Shown: positions 8,616 to 16,548 of the stretch, one piece after another
How the letters are laid out: every line of letters begins with the position of its first letter
Numbering within the stretch: position 1 is the first letter of the stretch
Origin: Bacteroidia bacterium
Lineage (GTDB): Bacteria; Bacteroidota; Bacteroidia; Bacteroidales; Azobacteroidaceae
NCBI GenBank assembly: GCA_025996865.1
Contig: BNTV01000012.1
Location: forward strand, 6,601 to 70,600
DNA length: 64,000 bases
Direction: 5' to 3'
The notes under the pieces: generated by a model
The model's database searches: none
What the model was told of the DNA's origin: nothing
What the model saw: only the letters and a program-made list of their open reading frames with translations
Translations under genes and position numbers: made by a program

Positions 8616-10005
8616 GCTCGCTTTGAATATTGTTCCAATATTCGTTATGCTTTACGCCATAAGTTGTTATCATTGTGATATGCACTGACTTGCGGGTTTT
8701 TGTTTCTTCTTTGAAGGCAGAACGCTTGTTACGCAGCGCTTTATCGTAATCTTTGTCAATCACAAACTCATCGGTAGCGTATTTCATTTCGCAAATGTTG
8801 ACAATGCCGTCGTTGCGTTCAATAAGCAAATCGACCTGCGCGGCGGGTTCCGCTTTCTTGCTGCGCCACGCCGCCGAATAGGTAACAATGCCGGAAATTC
8901 CAAGTTTTTGCCTTATTTGCGCCGCATGCTGCATACAAACCTGCTCAAAGGCGTATCCACTCCAAGTTTTATGTTTCTGATTATCAATCAAATTTGTCCA
9001 AAAATGCTCATCACTCTGTTTGGTATTTTGCATAAAATTGAGAAAAAACAGCGAAAAGAAATCAACTAATTGAAAAATCCGTTCCTTGCTTTTTTTCTCA
9101 AAGGCGTTGTACGAGCGGATAAAACTGCACTGTTCGAGTTCTTCGAGCATTTTTGTAAGCGTGCCACCATCGGCAAAACCCGTTTCTGCAACGATTTCGG
9201 CGCGTGTCAAGCCCTTTTTTTTCTTTGCCAATGCCGATATTATTTTTTTGTAATTTTCGGCGTGTTTGAAAAGTGAAGAATAAAGCAGTGAAAATTCATC
9301 TTTCAACTCGCTTTTTCTGCCAAAACACAGTTTATCAACATTTTGAGCCACGCTCAACGCTTTTTCAAACATATTGAGATAGAAAGGAATACCGCCAAAA
9401 ATCATATAACATTCAACCATATCCTTGCGTTCCCAAACGATTTTTTTATGCTTGAAAAATGCCTCACATTCGGCAAGTGTAAATGGCTCAATCAACATGC
9501 GGTGCGTAACGCGGTTGTGCAGACCGCCACGATTACGCAGCAGTTTGTTTATCATCCACGAAGTAGCCGAGCCGCAGGCAATCAGCAGAATTTCGGGTCG
9601 CGCCGAAGCCCACGAGTTCCAAAAATACTCCAACCCGGTGATAAAACCCGAACGCGGCGTGTCGAACCAAGGCAATTCGTCGATAAAAACTACTTTTTTG
9701 CTACGCCGTTTGTCGTTTTCGAGCAAATGAATAAGTTGGCGAAATGCCTCCAACCAATTTTCGGCGCGAGCGTAAGGCGTTTTTCCATAAGCAGTGAGCG
9801 TGGCGGAAAAATTGTCGAGTTGTTCTTCTTTCGTGGCGTTTGCCAAGCCTGAAATGTAGAACGAAAACCTGTCTGCGAAAAATTCTTTTATCAGAAAAGT
9901 TTTGCCAACTCTGCGCCGTCCATAAACAGCAACAAATTCGGGTTTATCCGACTCAAAGTATTGTTGTAATGTAAGTTGGTCATCTTTTCTTCCAATGATT
10001 TCCAT
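8590..10005 (-). CDS. ATPase of the ATPase_2 / DUF234 family
   Basis: A 471-aa P-loop ATPase with Walker A GRRRVGKT (29-36) and Walker B KVVFIDEL (103-110). A winged-helix-like middle follows (KKKGLTRAEIVAETGF), then a C-terminal nuclease-fold DUF234 region with QVDLLIER and an EMKYA motif (D-x(n)-E-x-K arrangement). Such ATPases are common in archaea and Bacteroidota, vary between strains and have no settled function; a DNA-related role is likely from the nuclease-like tail. It is a stand-alone accessory gene between glycan genes. Upstream are unusual repeats (10051-10146). Confidence 0.88.
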   Translation of the reverse strand: MEIIGRKDDQLTLQQYFESDKPEFVAVYGRRRVGKTFLIKEFFADRFSFYISGLANATKEEQLDNFSATLTAYGKTPYARAENWLEAFRQLIHLLENDKRRSKKVVFIDELPWFDTPRSGFITGLEYFWNSWASARPEILLIACGSATSWMINKLLRNRGGLHNRVTHRMLIEPFTLAECEAFFKHKKIVWERKDMVECYMIFGGIPFYLNMFEKALSVAQNVDKLCFGRKSELKDEFSLLYSSLFKHAENYKKIISALAKKKKGLTRAEIVAETGFADGGTLTKMLEELEQCSFIRSYNAFEKKSKERIFQLVDFFSLFFLNFMQNTKQSDEHFWTNLIDNQKHKTWSGYAFEQVCMQHAAQIRQKLGISGIVTYSAAWRSKKAEPAAQVDLLIERNDGIVNICEMKYATDEFVIDKDYDKALRNKRSAFKEETKTRKSVHITMITTYGVKHNEYWNNIQSELTLADLFL

Positions 10006-10050
10006 AATTTTACAGTTTTATATTCGGCTGTAAAGGTATAAAAAAATATT

Positions 10051-10146
10051 GATTCCGCTACTTTTTCGGATTTATAATCAGCGAAAAGTGATATTTTTTA
10101 TGAGATTCCGCTGATTATAAAAATTTATAACCAGCGAAAAGTGATA
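10051..10146. repeat. Direct and inverted repeats upstream of the DUF234 ATPase
   Basis: Two 23-bp direct copies differing by one base (10071-10093 and 10124-10146, core CAGCGAAAAGTGATA) are spaced 53 bp apart. Between them lies an inverted CGCTGATTATAA (10109-10120), complementary to 10072-10083. The 9-mer GATTCCGCT occurs at 10051 and 10104. The array lies just upstream of the ATPase start and could be an operator or the end of a small element. Confidence 0.6.
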
Positions 10147-10175
10147 AAAAAATCCACTTATAGCCAAATATAATT

Positions 10176-10931
10176 TTATTCTTGCCCGTTCCCCTCATAA
10201 GGCCGAAACCCTCGATGCTTCCGCGAATATTTCTCCCAAAACAAGCGATGATAATGAAGTGCCAATTCCTCACATTTCTTTTCATCGAACTTCCGCAACT
10301 TGGCGTATTCCCTTGCTATAAAAGCAATTGTTTCTTCATTTCCCCAAAGACGCCGGAATCCGTAAGCGCCGGCTTCCATATCTACCGGCTTAAACTGCAT
10401 TCGATTAATGTCGATAAGGAAAAATGCATATTCGCCGCCCTTTTTTTCATACAAAATATTGCCCGGAGAATAATCCAACGGAAAAACTTCCTTCTCATGA
10501 ATATCAACAGTAAACCGGACAAATGCGTTTACCAAATCTTTTTTTTCCTCCAAAGTATGATAACGCAATTCGCGCAAAATACCCGGATATTCTTTGTAAA
10601 CCGAAACGTAATACGAATCGGCCAACAATCCGTTTTTTTCTCTTTCGATATAAGCAAGCGGCTGCGGCGTATTGATTTGCCGTTCAATTAATTTCAGTGC
10701 ATATTTATAAGAACGTTCGGCTTTCGATGAACGAAAATGGGTATAAATAATCCTGTTGAAAAAGAGCGGAATTCTAAACGATTTGACGACGATTTTCTCA
10801 TTCCCGGCATCAAAAACTTTAATCCGGTTCCGCTCGTCGTAAATGGTTTCGCCTTTTTTATCAAAGGAATCCGGAATGGATTCGATGAAAGAAGTCAGAT
10901 GACTATAAGCAGGATTTACAAGCATTTTCAT
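10176..10931 (-). CDS. Kdo/WaaP-type lipopolysaccharide kinase family protein
   Basis: A 251-aa protein with a protein-kinase-like fold: probable ATP-binding Lys50 (KIVVKSF), catalytic loop LDYSPGN with D153 and N158, and metal-binding D174 in LIDIN. This matches the Kdo kinase/WaaP group, which phosphorylates sugars of the LPS inner core or lipid A region. It starts 7 bp after the proC stop on the same strand, so it may be the last gene of the arginine/proline transcript. Functionally it fits the glycan genes at 5.4-8.6 kb. Confidence 0.82.
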   Translation of the reverse strand: MKMLVNPAYSHLTSFIESIPDSFDKKGETIYDERNRIKVFDAGNEKIVVKSFRIPLFFNRIIYTHFRSSKAERSYKYALKLIERQINTPQPLAYIEREKNGLLADSYYVSVYKEYPGILRELRYHTLEEKKDLVNAFVRFTVDIHEKEVFPLDYSPGNILYEKKGGEYAFFLIDINRMQFKPVDMEAGAYGFRRLWGNEETIAFIAREYAKLRKFDEKKCEELALHYHRLFWEKYSRKHRGFRPYEGNGQE

Positions 10932-10938
10932 ACAATCG

Positions 10939-11739
10939 TCAGCACTTGCTCGCCTTTATTCCGTTGATAATAGCATTGGAAAAACCGTTGGCTTCCAGTT
11001 CGTTCAAGCCTTTGATGGTGATTCCGCCGGGAGTGGTCACTTTGTCGATTTCCGCTTCGGGATTTTCTCCGTTGGCTTTCAGCAATTCAGCGGCGCCCAA
11101 CATCGTTTCGACTACCATATTTTGCGCTTCTTTCGGATAGAAACCCATTTCAACACCGGCTAAGACAGCTGCCCGCACGTAACGGAACAGGTAAGCAATT
11201 CCGCAGGAAGTCAATGCCGTACCCGCTGCTAATTTGCTTTCATCTAATAAAATAGCTGTTCCTAATTCATTAAAAATCCGCAACAGTAAATTTTTTTGCT
11301 CGTCGGAAGCATTTTCGGTAGAAATCAGATTCACGCTTTTTCTGATTGCAATAGCCGTATTCGGAATAACTCTGAAAATCACCGGAATTAAAGCATCATC
11401 CGAATGTTTTTTCAGGAATTTGCTTAGCGCGGCAATATCCACTCCGGCAGCAATGGAAACCAGGATTTGCCTGTCATAATCCATTTTAAATTTGATGCGG
11501 TCGATAATATTATCCACCAACCAAGGCTTGACGGCCAAAAGGATAATATCTGCTTCCGAAACACTGCCGTAACTGTCTAATTCCGTATTCAATTGGGGAA
11601 TATCTTTTTTCAAAGCATTCAAAACATCCTGATTCACATCACTGACGGAAATGTCTTCCGCTTTGAAAATGCTGCTTTTTACCAATCCGCGGATGATGGC
11701 GCCTCCCATATTTCCGCCGCCTATAATTGTAATTTTCAT
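10939..11739 (-). CDS. proC: Pyrroline-5-carboxylate reductase
   Basis: A 266-aa NAD(P)H-dependent reductase that makes proline from 1-pyrroline-5-carboxylate. The N-terminus has the Rossmann motif IIGGGNMGG (residues 5-13). The C-terminal signature region TSCGIAYLFRYVRA and the GGITIKGL segment are present. The ATG at 11737-11739 is at the start of the conserved strand; the frame extends upstream into repeat DNA and is not used. The gene follows argD, the usual Bacteroidales order argG-argC-argD-proC. Confidence 0.95.
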   Translation of the reverse strand: MKITIIGGGNMGGAIIRGLVKSSIFKAEDISVSDVNQDVLNALKKDIPQLNTELDSYGSVSEADIILLAVKPWLVDNIIDRIKFKMDYDRQILVSIAAGVDIAALSKFLKKHSDDALIPVIFRVIPNTAIAIRKSVNLISTENASDEQKNLLLRIFNELGTAILLDESKLAAGTALTSCGIAYLFRYVRAAVLAGVEMGFYPKEAQNMVVETMLGAAELLKANGENPEAEIDKVTTPGGITIKGLNELEANGFSNAIINGIKASKC

Positions 11740-11750
11740 TTGTTGTTTTC

Positions 11751-11823
11751 TTTTTAACACGGAGTTTCTCGGAGTTGTTTTCACGGAGTAGCACTGAGTT
11801 TTTATACTCTGTGTTACTCCGTG
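11751..11823. repeat. CGGAGTT-type repeat with large hairpin (argD-proC gap)
   Basis: The argD-proC gap is filled by repeats of CGGAGTT/CACGGAG. Positions 11782-11799 and 11806-11823 form an imperfect 18-bp inverted repeat (16 of 18 pair). The first 27 bp recur exactly at 14212-14238 upstream of argC. It looks like a dispersed intergenic repeat and may fold in the mRNA. Confidence 0.7.
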
Positions 11824-11853
11824 AAATTTACTCCGTGTCCCTCCATGTTCATT

Positions 11854-12975
11854 TCATAAAACTTTTTTAAATCTACTCAAAAATTCTTTTGCCTCCTCCA
11901 TCGTCACACAAAGCGGCGGCAACAAGCGGAATATGTGTGTTCCGGTCACACCGGTAAATACTTTTTCTTCAAACAACAATCTGTCCCGCATGGCTTTAAT
12001 AGGCTCTGTAAATTCAATACCAATCATCAAACCATGTCCGCGAACTTCCTTAACTTGCGGCAGTTTTTTCAGTTCTCCGATTAAAAAAGCGCCAACCGTA
12101 GCTGCATTTTCCACCAAATTTTCCGTTTTAATCACGTCGGCTACGGCAATAGCAGCTGCACAAGCCAAATGATTTCCTCCAAACGTTGTACCTAATTGTC
12201 CGTGAACCGCTTTAAATTTAGGGGAAATCAACATTCCCGAAACGGGGAATCCGTTGCCCATGCCTTTGGCAATCGTAATAATATCAGGACGAATTCCAGC
12301 ATATTGGTGAGCGAAGAATTTTCCGGAACGGCCATAACCCGACTGTATCTCATCTAAAATCAGGATTGTACCGGTTTCTTCACAGATTTTACTTAATTTT
12401 TGCAGAGAAAACGGGTCGGGAACCTGAATACCTCCAATTCCCTGTATTCCTTCGATAATAACGCTTGAAACATCTTCCTGAAAAAGCGTTTCCTTTACCA
12501 ATCCGAGATTGTCGAACGGAAGGAAAATAACATCTATATTTTCATTGATTGGCGCCTTGTATTTTTTATTATCGGTTGCTTGAACGGCGGCATCGGTTCT
12601 TCCATGAAAAGAGTTACGGAAAGCTACAACTTTTTTCCGCGAATTATGGAAAGAAGCCAGTTTTAGCGCATTTTCATTGGCTTCGGCGCCCGAATTAACC
12701 ATGAAAAGCGAATAATCGGGATAACCCGACAGCTCACCGAGTTTTTCCGCGTACTCATCCTGCAAGGAATTAAGTACGGCATTGGAATAAAATCCGATAC
12801 ATTTCAACTGATTGGTAAGCGCTTCCACATAATACGGATGGGAATGTCCGATGGAAATCACGGCATGACCGCCGTAAAAATCCAAATACGCTACGCCGTC
12901 TTTGTCATAGACTTTACAGCCTTGCGCCCGAACGGGTTCAATCTGCCAACGAGGATATACGTCGAAAAGTTTCAT
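11854..12975 (-). CDS. argD: Acetylornithine (or succinylornithine) aminotransferase
   Basis: A 373-aa class-III PLP aminotransferase for the fourth step of arginine synthesis. Visible are the cofactor region NSGAEAN (94-100), the DEIQSGYGRSG motif with D208, and the PLP-Schiff-base Lys237 in TIAKGMGNG. The neighbours argC and argG fix the pathway. In Bacteroides fragilis the intermediates are known to be N-succinylated rather than acetylated, so the natural substrate here may be N-succinylornithine (inference from lineage). Confidence 0.94.
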   Translation of the reverse strand: MKLFDVYPRWQIEPVRAQGCKVYDKDGVAYLDFYGGHAVISIGHSHPYYVEALTNQLKCIGFYSNAVLNSLQDEYAEKLGELSGYPDYSLFMVNSGAEANENALKLASFHNSRKKVVAFRNSFHGRTDAAVQATDNKKYKAPINENIDVIFLPFDNLGLVKETLFQEDVSSVIIEGIQGIGGIQVPDPFSLQKLSKICEETGTILILDEIQSGYGRSGKFFAHQYAGIRPDIITIAKGMGNGFPVSGMLISPKFKAVHGQLGTTFGGNHLACAAAIAVADVIKTENLVENAATVGAFLIGELKKLPQVKEVRGHGLMIGIEFTEPIKAMRDRLLFEEKVFTGVTGTHIFRLLPPLCVTMEEAKEFLSRFKKVL

Positions 12976-12993
12976 TTGTCTAAATAATTTTTA

Positions 12994-13173
12994 TTATAGT
13001 TTTATTTTTACAATTTGGTCGTTTTGAAGAATGATAAGTTCTTCATTATTGCGTTTTTTGGATACAAGCTTATGAATACCTCCTGAATTATCAAAAATTA
13101 ATACATTATCAGAAATTGGGATATAAATATCAAATAGATTCATAATTCCCGCAAGATATCGTCTTTCAATCAC
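12994..13173 (-). pseudogene. Zeta-toxin-like kinase, C-terminal remnant
   Basis: Between argC and argD a 59-codon frame reads VIERRYLAGIMNLFDIYIP, then SDNVLIFDNSGG and a Lys-rich tail. This matches my recollection of the C-terminus of Bacteroidota zeta-toxin/AAA kinases (RRY..G..NLF..Y, then DNS). There is no Walker A, and an in-frame TAA lies just upstream, so it cannot be a full enzyme. A consensus promoter box (13213-13220) precedes it, perhaps captured by argD. Family assignment is by eye. Confidence 0.5.
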
Positions 13174-13212
13174 ATCAGTTTCTATATTATGTATAAATTT
13201 TTACCCACACGA

Positions 13213-13220
13213 CAAAGTTA
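13213..13220 (-). promoter_or_regulatory. -7 promoter box between argC and argD
   Basis: TAACTTTG on the minus strand lies just after the argC stop. It could start a transcript covering the zeta-toxin remnant and argD-proC, giving argD a promoter separate from argG-argC. Confidence 0.45.
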
Positions 13221-13232
13221 CAAAAAAATATT

Positions 13233-14201
13233 TCAAAATGCACTTGCTTTAAGATTTAATCCCGTTTTTTCATCTAAACCAAACATCAGGTTAAAATTTT
13301 GTACCGCCTGTCCTGATGCGCCTTTCAATAGATTGTCAATCACGGAAGTAATCAATAATTTATTGCCGTGCTTTTCAACATGCAAAATACATTTGTTGGT
13401 ATTTACCACTTGTTTCAAATCCGGATTTTTGTCGGAAACGAAGGTAAATGCGGCATCACGATAAAAATCTTGATAGTGTTTTACGGCTTCCTCAGCAGTC
13501 AAATCCGATTCTGTATAAGCTGTTGCAAATATTCCACGTGGAAAATCGCCACGTACCGGAATGAAATTGATTTGTGATTCGGGACAATCCAATGATTCGC
13601 AAATTTCTTTCAAATGTTGATGCGAGAATACTTTGTAAGTGGAAATATTATTGTCGCGCCACGAAAAATGAGTGGTTGCAGCCGGTTTTACGCCTGCGCC
13701 GGTCGAGCCGGTAATTGCGTGTACGTGTACTTCGGTTTGCAACAATCCTTTGGCAGCCAAAGGTAGTAGCGCCAACTGAATAGCTGTTGCAAAACAACCC
13801 GGATTGGCAATATGTGTCGCTTGTTGAATTTTCGCTTTATTCAGTTCCGGCAAGCCATAAACAAAATCTCCGGCTGTTTCTTTGTGACGGTAATCGGTTG
13901 ATAAGTCAATGATTTTTACATTTTCCGGAATGGAATGTATTTCCAGAAACTTGCGGCTGTCGCCGTGAGCAGAGCAGAGGAAAAGGGCATCAATTACCCC
14001 CCAACCCCCTGAAGGGGGAGTAAGGTCGGTGAATGTCAAATCTGTTTCGCCGATTAATCCTTCGTGAACGTTTGAAACTTTGTTGCCGGCATTGCTTGTG
14101 CTATGGACAAAGCTGATTTCTACATTCGGATGATTAATCAACAGACGAAGTAATTCGCCTGCCGTGTAGCCTGCGCCGCCGATAATTCCTGTTTTTATCA
14201 T
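13233..14201 (-). CDS. argC: N-acetyl-gamma-glutamyl-phosphate reductase
   Basis: A 322-aa NADPH-dependent reductase (third step of arginine synthesis). It shows the Rossmann start GIIGGAGYTAGEL, catalytic Cys136 in ANPGCFATA, and a late HAITGSTGAG stretch. The ATG at 14199-14201 fits the conserved N-terminus. Residues 60-69 (LTPPSGGWGV) are extra relative to what I expect between the FTD strand and DALFLCSAHG; the DNA there (13994-14024) is a copy of a palindromic dispersed repeat read in frame. The rest looks intact, so the enzyme is probably functional. Confidence 0.94.
   Translation of the reverse strand: MIKTGIIGGAGYTAGELLRLLINHPNVEISFVHSTSNAGNKVSNVHEGLIGETDLTFTDLTPPSGGWGVIDALFLCSAHGDSRKFLEIHSIPENVKIIDLSTDYRHKETAGDFVYGLPELNKAKIQQATHIANPGCFATAIQLALLPLAAKGLLQTEVHVHAITGSTGAGVKPAATTHFSWRDNNISTYKVFSHQHLKEICESLDCPESQINFIPVRGDFPRGIFATAYTESDLTAEEAVKHYQDFYRDAAFTFVSDKNPDLKQVVNTNKCILHVEKHGNKLLITSVIDNLLKGASGQAVQNFNLMFGLDEKTGLNLKASAF
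13994..14024. repeat. Palindromic GC-rich repeat in frame within argC
   Basis: The core ACCCCCTGAAGGGGGAGT (14004-14021) interrupts argC by about 30 nt without breaking the frame. The same CCCCCT(A/G)AAGGGGG core occurs at about 33218 and 42235. Confidence 0.8.
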
Positions 14202-14211
14202 GCTATTCTTT

Positions 14212-14263
14212 TTTTTAACACGGAGTTTCTCGGAGTTGATTTCACGGAGGAACACGGAGTTTT
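14212..14263. repeat. CGGAGTT-type repeat upstream of argC
   Basis: Second copy of the block at 11751-11823: 27 bp are identical (14212-14238), then CACGGAG repeats continue. It begins 11 bp upstream of the argC ATG, between the argG remnant gap and argC. Confidence 0.7.
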
Positions 14264-14307
14264 TAAAGTTCCTTTTCCAAGTGAATTCCTTGAAACTTTT
14301 GTTATTT

Positions 14308-14409
14308 TTACATTATAAATCTTTTTATTCCATTTTTTAATGACGTCACATTAAAATTCATTAAATAACCTATTGGTAAACCGGATAAATTCAAGTAAGT
14401 GAGTAATTG
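14308..14409 (-). pseudogene. GxxExxY-family protein, C-terminal remnant
   Basis: A 33-codon frame in the argG-argC gap reads [19 protein letters not shown], then [14 protein letters not shown] and stop. This resembles the C-terminus of the small GxxExxY proteins (LLTYLKLSG..LG.LINFNV). The preceding codons KEVEN are in another frame, so it is frameshifted as well as truncated. Recognition is by eye. Confidence 0.5.
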
Positions 14410-14432
14410 TTTTCAACTTCCTTGTTAAAAAT

Positions 14433-15638
14433 TTACAACTCCTCTCCGTTCTTTTTCTTCACATTAAAATAAATCTTAGTCGGAATCGCAGTGATTTTCG
14501 TAAAGCCTTTGGCATCGTCCGAAGTCCAGGCTTTGTTGATTTCACCGTATTCGCCGAAATCGGTTTTCATCAGGTCGTAGTCGCTTTCTATGCCGACCAA
14601 GGTAAAATGATGCGGTTGCAAACGAATGATAACCGTCCCTGTTACATGGCTTTGCGAATTTTGCAAGAAAGCTTCCATGTCACGCATGACCGGTTCGAGA
14701 TACTGCGCCTCATGCAGGAACATTCCGTACCAAGTGCCGATTTGGTCTTTCCAATACTGTTGCCATTTGCTTAAAGTGTGCTTTTCCAACATTTTATGGC
14801 CGTTGATAATCAACAGAGGCGCCGCCGCTTCAAATCCAACACGTCCTTTGATGCCGATAATCGTATCACCGATGTGCATATCCCGCCCGATGGCATAGCG
14901 CGAACCGATGCGTTCAATTTCCTGAATGGCTTTTACTTTGTCGCTGTAAGGTTTTTCGTTCACCGCCGAAATTTCTCCTTTTTCAAAGCTGATTTTCAGG
15001 ATTTCTTCGCCGGTTTCCTGCAATTGCGAAGGATACGCTCCTTCCGGTAAAGTCTGGTCGGATTGTAAAGTTTCTTTTCCTCCGATGCTGGTTCCCCAAA
15101 GGCCTTTGTTGATGGAATAAGTCATCTTCGTGAAATCGGCTTCATAACCATGTTCTTTGAGGTAATTGATTTCATATTCGCGGGTAAGCAACAAGTCGCG
15201 GGTAGGCGTGATAATTCCGATTTCGGGAGCTATCACGTCGAAAGTGAGGTCGAAACGTACCTGGTCGTTTCCGGCTCCGGTGCTTCCGTGCGCTACATAA
15301 TCGGCTCCGATTTCCTTGGCGTAATTGATAATTGCCAATGCCTGAAAGATGCGTTCCGAACTTACGGAAATCGGATATGTTCCGTTACGCAGCACGTTCC
15401 CGAAAATCATGTATTTGATGCTTTTTTCGTAATATTCTTGCGTAATGTCCAGATTGACATGTTTTTTTGCACCTAATTTGTAGGCGCGTTCTTCGATTTT
15501 CGTCAAATCTTCCTCGCTAAAACCGCCGGTATTTGCCAATGCGGTGTAAACTTCGTACCCTTTTTCCTGCGACAGATACATCGCGCAAAACGATGTGTCC
15601 AAGCCGCCGCTGAATGCTAAAACTACCTTTTTTTTCAT
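14433..15638 (-). CDS. argG: Argininosuccinate synthase
   Basis: A 401-aa ATP-dependent ligase joining citrulline and aspartate. The PP-loop SGGLDTS (residues 10-16) is intact, and HGSTGAGNDQVRFDL matches the citrulline/aspartate-binding region. Length is normal for the family. It lies downstream of the GNAT gene and upstream of argC on the minus strand. The 100-bp upstream gap is taken up by a dispersed repeat (15670-15722), with no separate promoter box seen, so transcription probably comes from the GNAT promoter. Confidence 0.95.
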   Translation of the reverse strand: MKKKVVLAFSGGLDTSFCAMYLSQEKGYEVYTALANTGGFSEEDLTKIEERAYKLGAKKHVNLDITQEYYEKSIKYMIFGNVLRNGTYPISVSSERIFQALAIINYAKEIGADYVAHGSTGAGNDQVRFDLTFDVIAPEIGIITPTRDLLLTREYEINYLKEHGYEADFTKMTYSINKGLWGTSIGGKETLQSDQTLPEGAYPSQLQETGEEILKISFEKGEISAVNEKPYSDKVKAIQEIERIGSRYAIGRDMHIGDTIIGIKGRVGFEAAAPLLIINGHKMLEKHTLSKWQQYWKDQIGTWYGMFLHEAQYLEPVMRDMEAFLQNSQSHVTGTVIIRLQPHHFTLVGIESDYDLMKTDFGEYGEINKAWTSDDAKGFTKITAIPTKIYFNVKKKNGEEL

Positions 15639-15669
15639 ACGTAAAATAATTTGTTTTTCGTGTTCGTAT

Positions 15670-15722
15670 CATGTCCGCGGGCTGACACCCACGGCTATAA
15701 ATGCGTTAGCGCTATGCGCTAT
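15670..15722. repeat. Dispersed repeat with TAGCGC hairpin (GNAT-argG gap)
   Basis: The gap contains CTGACACCCACGGCTATAAA followed by ATGCG and a hairpin TAGCGC-TAT-GCGCTA (15707-15721). I recognise this as a commonly dispersed Bacteroidota intergenic sequence, but I see only one copy here. Confidence 0.5.
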
Positions 15723-15738
15723 TCCGTTTTTTTACCTT

Positions 15739-16296
15739 TTACCCTTCTCCTTTTGCCTGTTTCGCCGGGTCGTAGAGCAGAGCGGTACAAATGCAATATT
15801 TGCGACCCGTGCGTTGGAGAATGTCATAATTTACGCAGCCCCGGCAACCGCGCCAAAAAGCGTCGTCATCGGTCAAATCGGCGAATGTGACCGGGACATA
15901 GCCCAATTCGGTATTCATTTTCATCACAGCGCTTCCGGACGTCAAGCTGAATAGTTTGGCTTCGGGCCACAGCTGACGTGACAATTGAAAAGCCCTGATT
16001 TTGATTCGTTTGGCCAATCCCTGACCCCGAAATTTGTCAACTACAATCAAACCAGAGGTGGCCACAAATTGTTTGTTTCCCCACGATTCTATATAGGTAA
16101 ATCCGGCAAACTCGTCGCCTGCTAAGGCGATGATTGATTTTCCTTCACGCATTTTCTGTTCTACGTATTCGGGCGAACGTTTGGCAATTCCCGTACCGCG
16201 TACTTCCGCCGCAGCTTCGATTGTTTCTAAAATGACAGGGACATATTTAATATGTTCCTCATTAGCAATTACAGTTTCTATTTGATTATCAGTCAT
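15739..16296 (-). CDS. GNAT N-acetyltransferase of the arginine cluster
   Basis: A 185-aa GNAT-fold acyltransferase. The acetyl-CoA-binding strand and loop VVDKFRGQGLAKRI (the R/Q-x-x-G-x-G/A motif) are clear. A C-terminal Cys-containing segment (FWRGCRGCVNYD, then YCICTALLYD) is distinctive. Its place as first gene before argG-argC-argD is conserved in Bacteroidales. A role as the N-acyl-glutamate-forming enzyme is plausible but unproven. The last residues (KQAKGEG) are encoded by low-complexity GGTAAA/GGAGAA repeat DNA. A promoter box lies at 16350. Confidence 0.8.
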   Translation of the reverse strand: MTDNQIETVIANEEHIKYVPVILETIEAAAEVRGTGIAKRSPEYVEQKMREGKSIIALAGDEFAGFTYIESWGNKQFVATSGLIVVDKFRGQGLAKRIKIRAFQLSRQLWPEAKLFSLTSGSAVMKMNTELGYVPVTFADLTDDDAFWRGCRGCVNYDILQRTGRKYCICTALLYDPAKQAKGEG

Positions 16297-16349
16297 TTTT
16301 CAATTCTATAACAAATCTTGAATCCCACCTATCAAAACAAATAAGTTTG

Positions 16350-16357
16350 CAAAATTA
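16350..16357 (-). promoter_or_regulatory. -7 promoter box for the GNAT-argG-argC transcript
   Basis: TAATTTTG on the minus strand, 54 bp before the GNAT ATG. A perfect 12-bp palindrome (16378-16389) lies 21 bp upstream, around the -33 region. Confidence 0.5.
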
Positions 16358-16377
16358 TACAATTATTTAATAGGTTA

Positions 16378-16389
16378 CATAAATTTATG
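16378..16389. promoter_or_regulatory. Candidate operator palindrome upstream of the arg genes
   Basis: CATAAATTTATG is a perfect 12-bp palindrome overlapping the -33 region of the GNAT promoter. ArgR operators elsewhere are AT-rich palindromes, so a repressor site is possible. No argR gene lies next to it in this window. Confidence 0.3.
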
Positions 16390-16513
16390 CGTTTTTTTTG
16401 ATTTGAGGCTTTAATATGGCTATCTCAAGCACAGCACGACAGAGGCATTGAAGTCACTCTGATAATGAGGATAATATTTTTTATCCGTCTGTGGGTAATA
16501 TAAAAATTTCACG

Positions 16514-16521
16514 TAACTTTG
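16514..16521 (+). promoter_or_regulatory. -7 promoter box for the M48 peptidase gene
   Basis: TAACTTTG, 27 bp before the ATG at 16549. The longer ORF start (16519) would fall inside this box and is rejected. Confidence 0.6.
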
Positions 16522-16548
16522 CAGTTTGAATTTAAAATTGAATTATTT

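Noticed and set aside
11782-11823. Large hairpin in the argD-proC gap as a simple terminator
   Set aside because: It lies within an operon and lacks a clean T-tract; the repeat copy at 14212 suggests a dispersed element instead.
13021-13180. Possible intact small antitoxin gene between argC and argD
   Set aside because: The frame starts after an in-frame TAA with only GTG or internal ATG starts and aligns by eye with the end, not the whole, of a toxin kinase.
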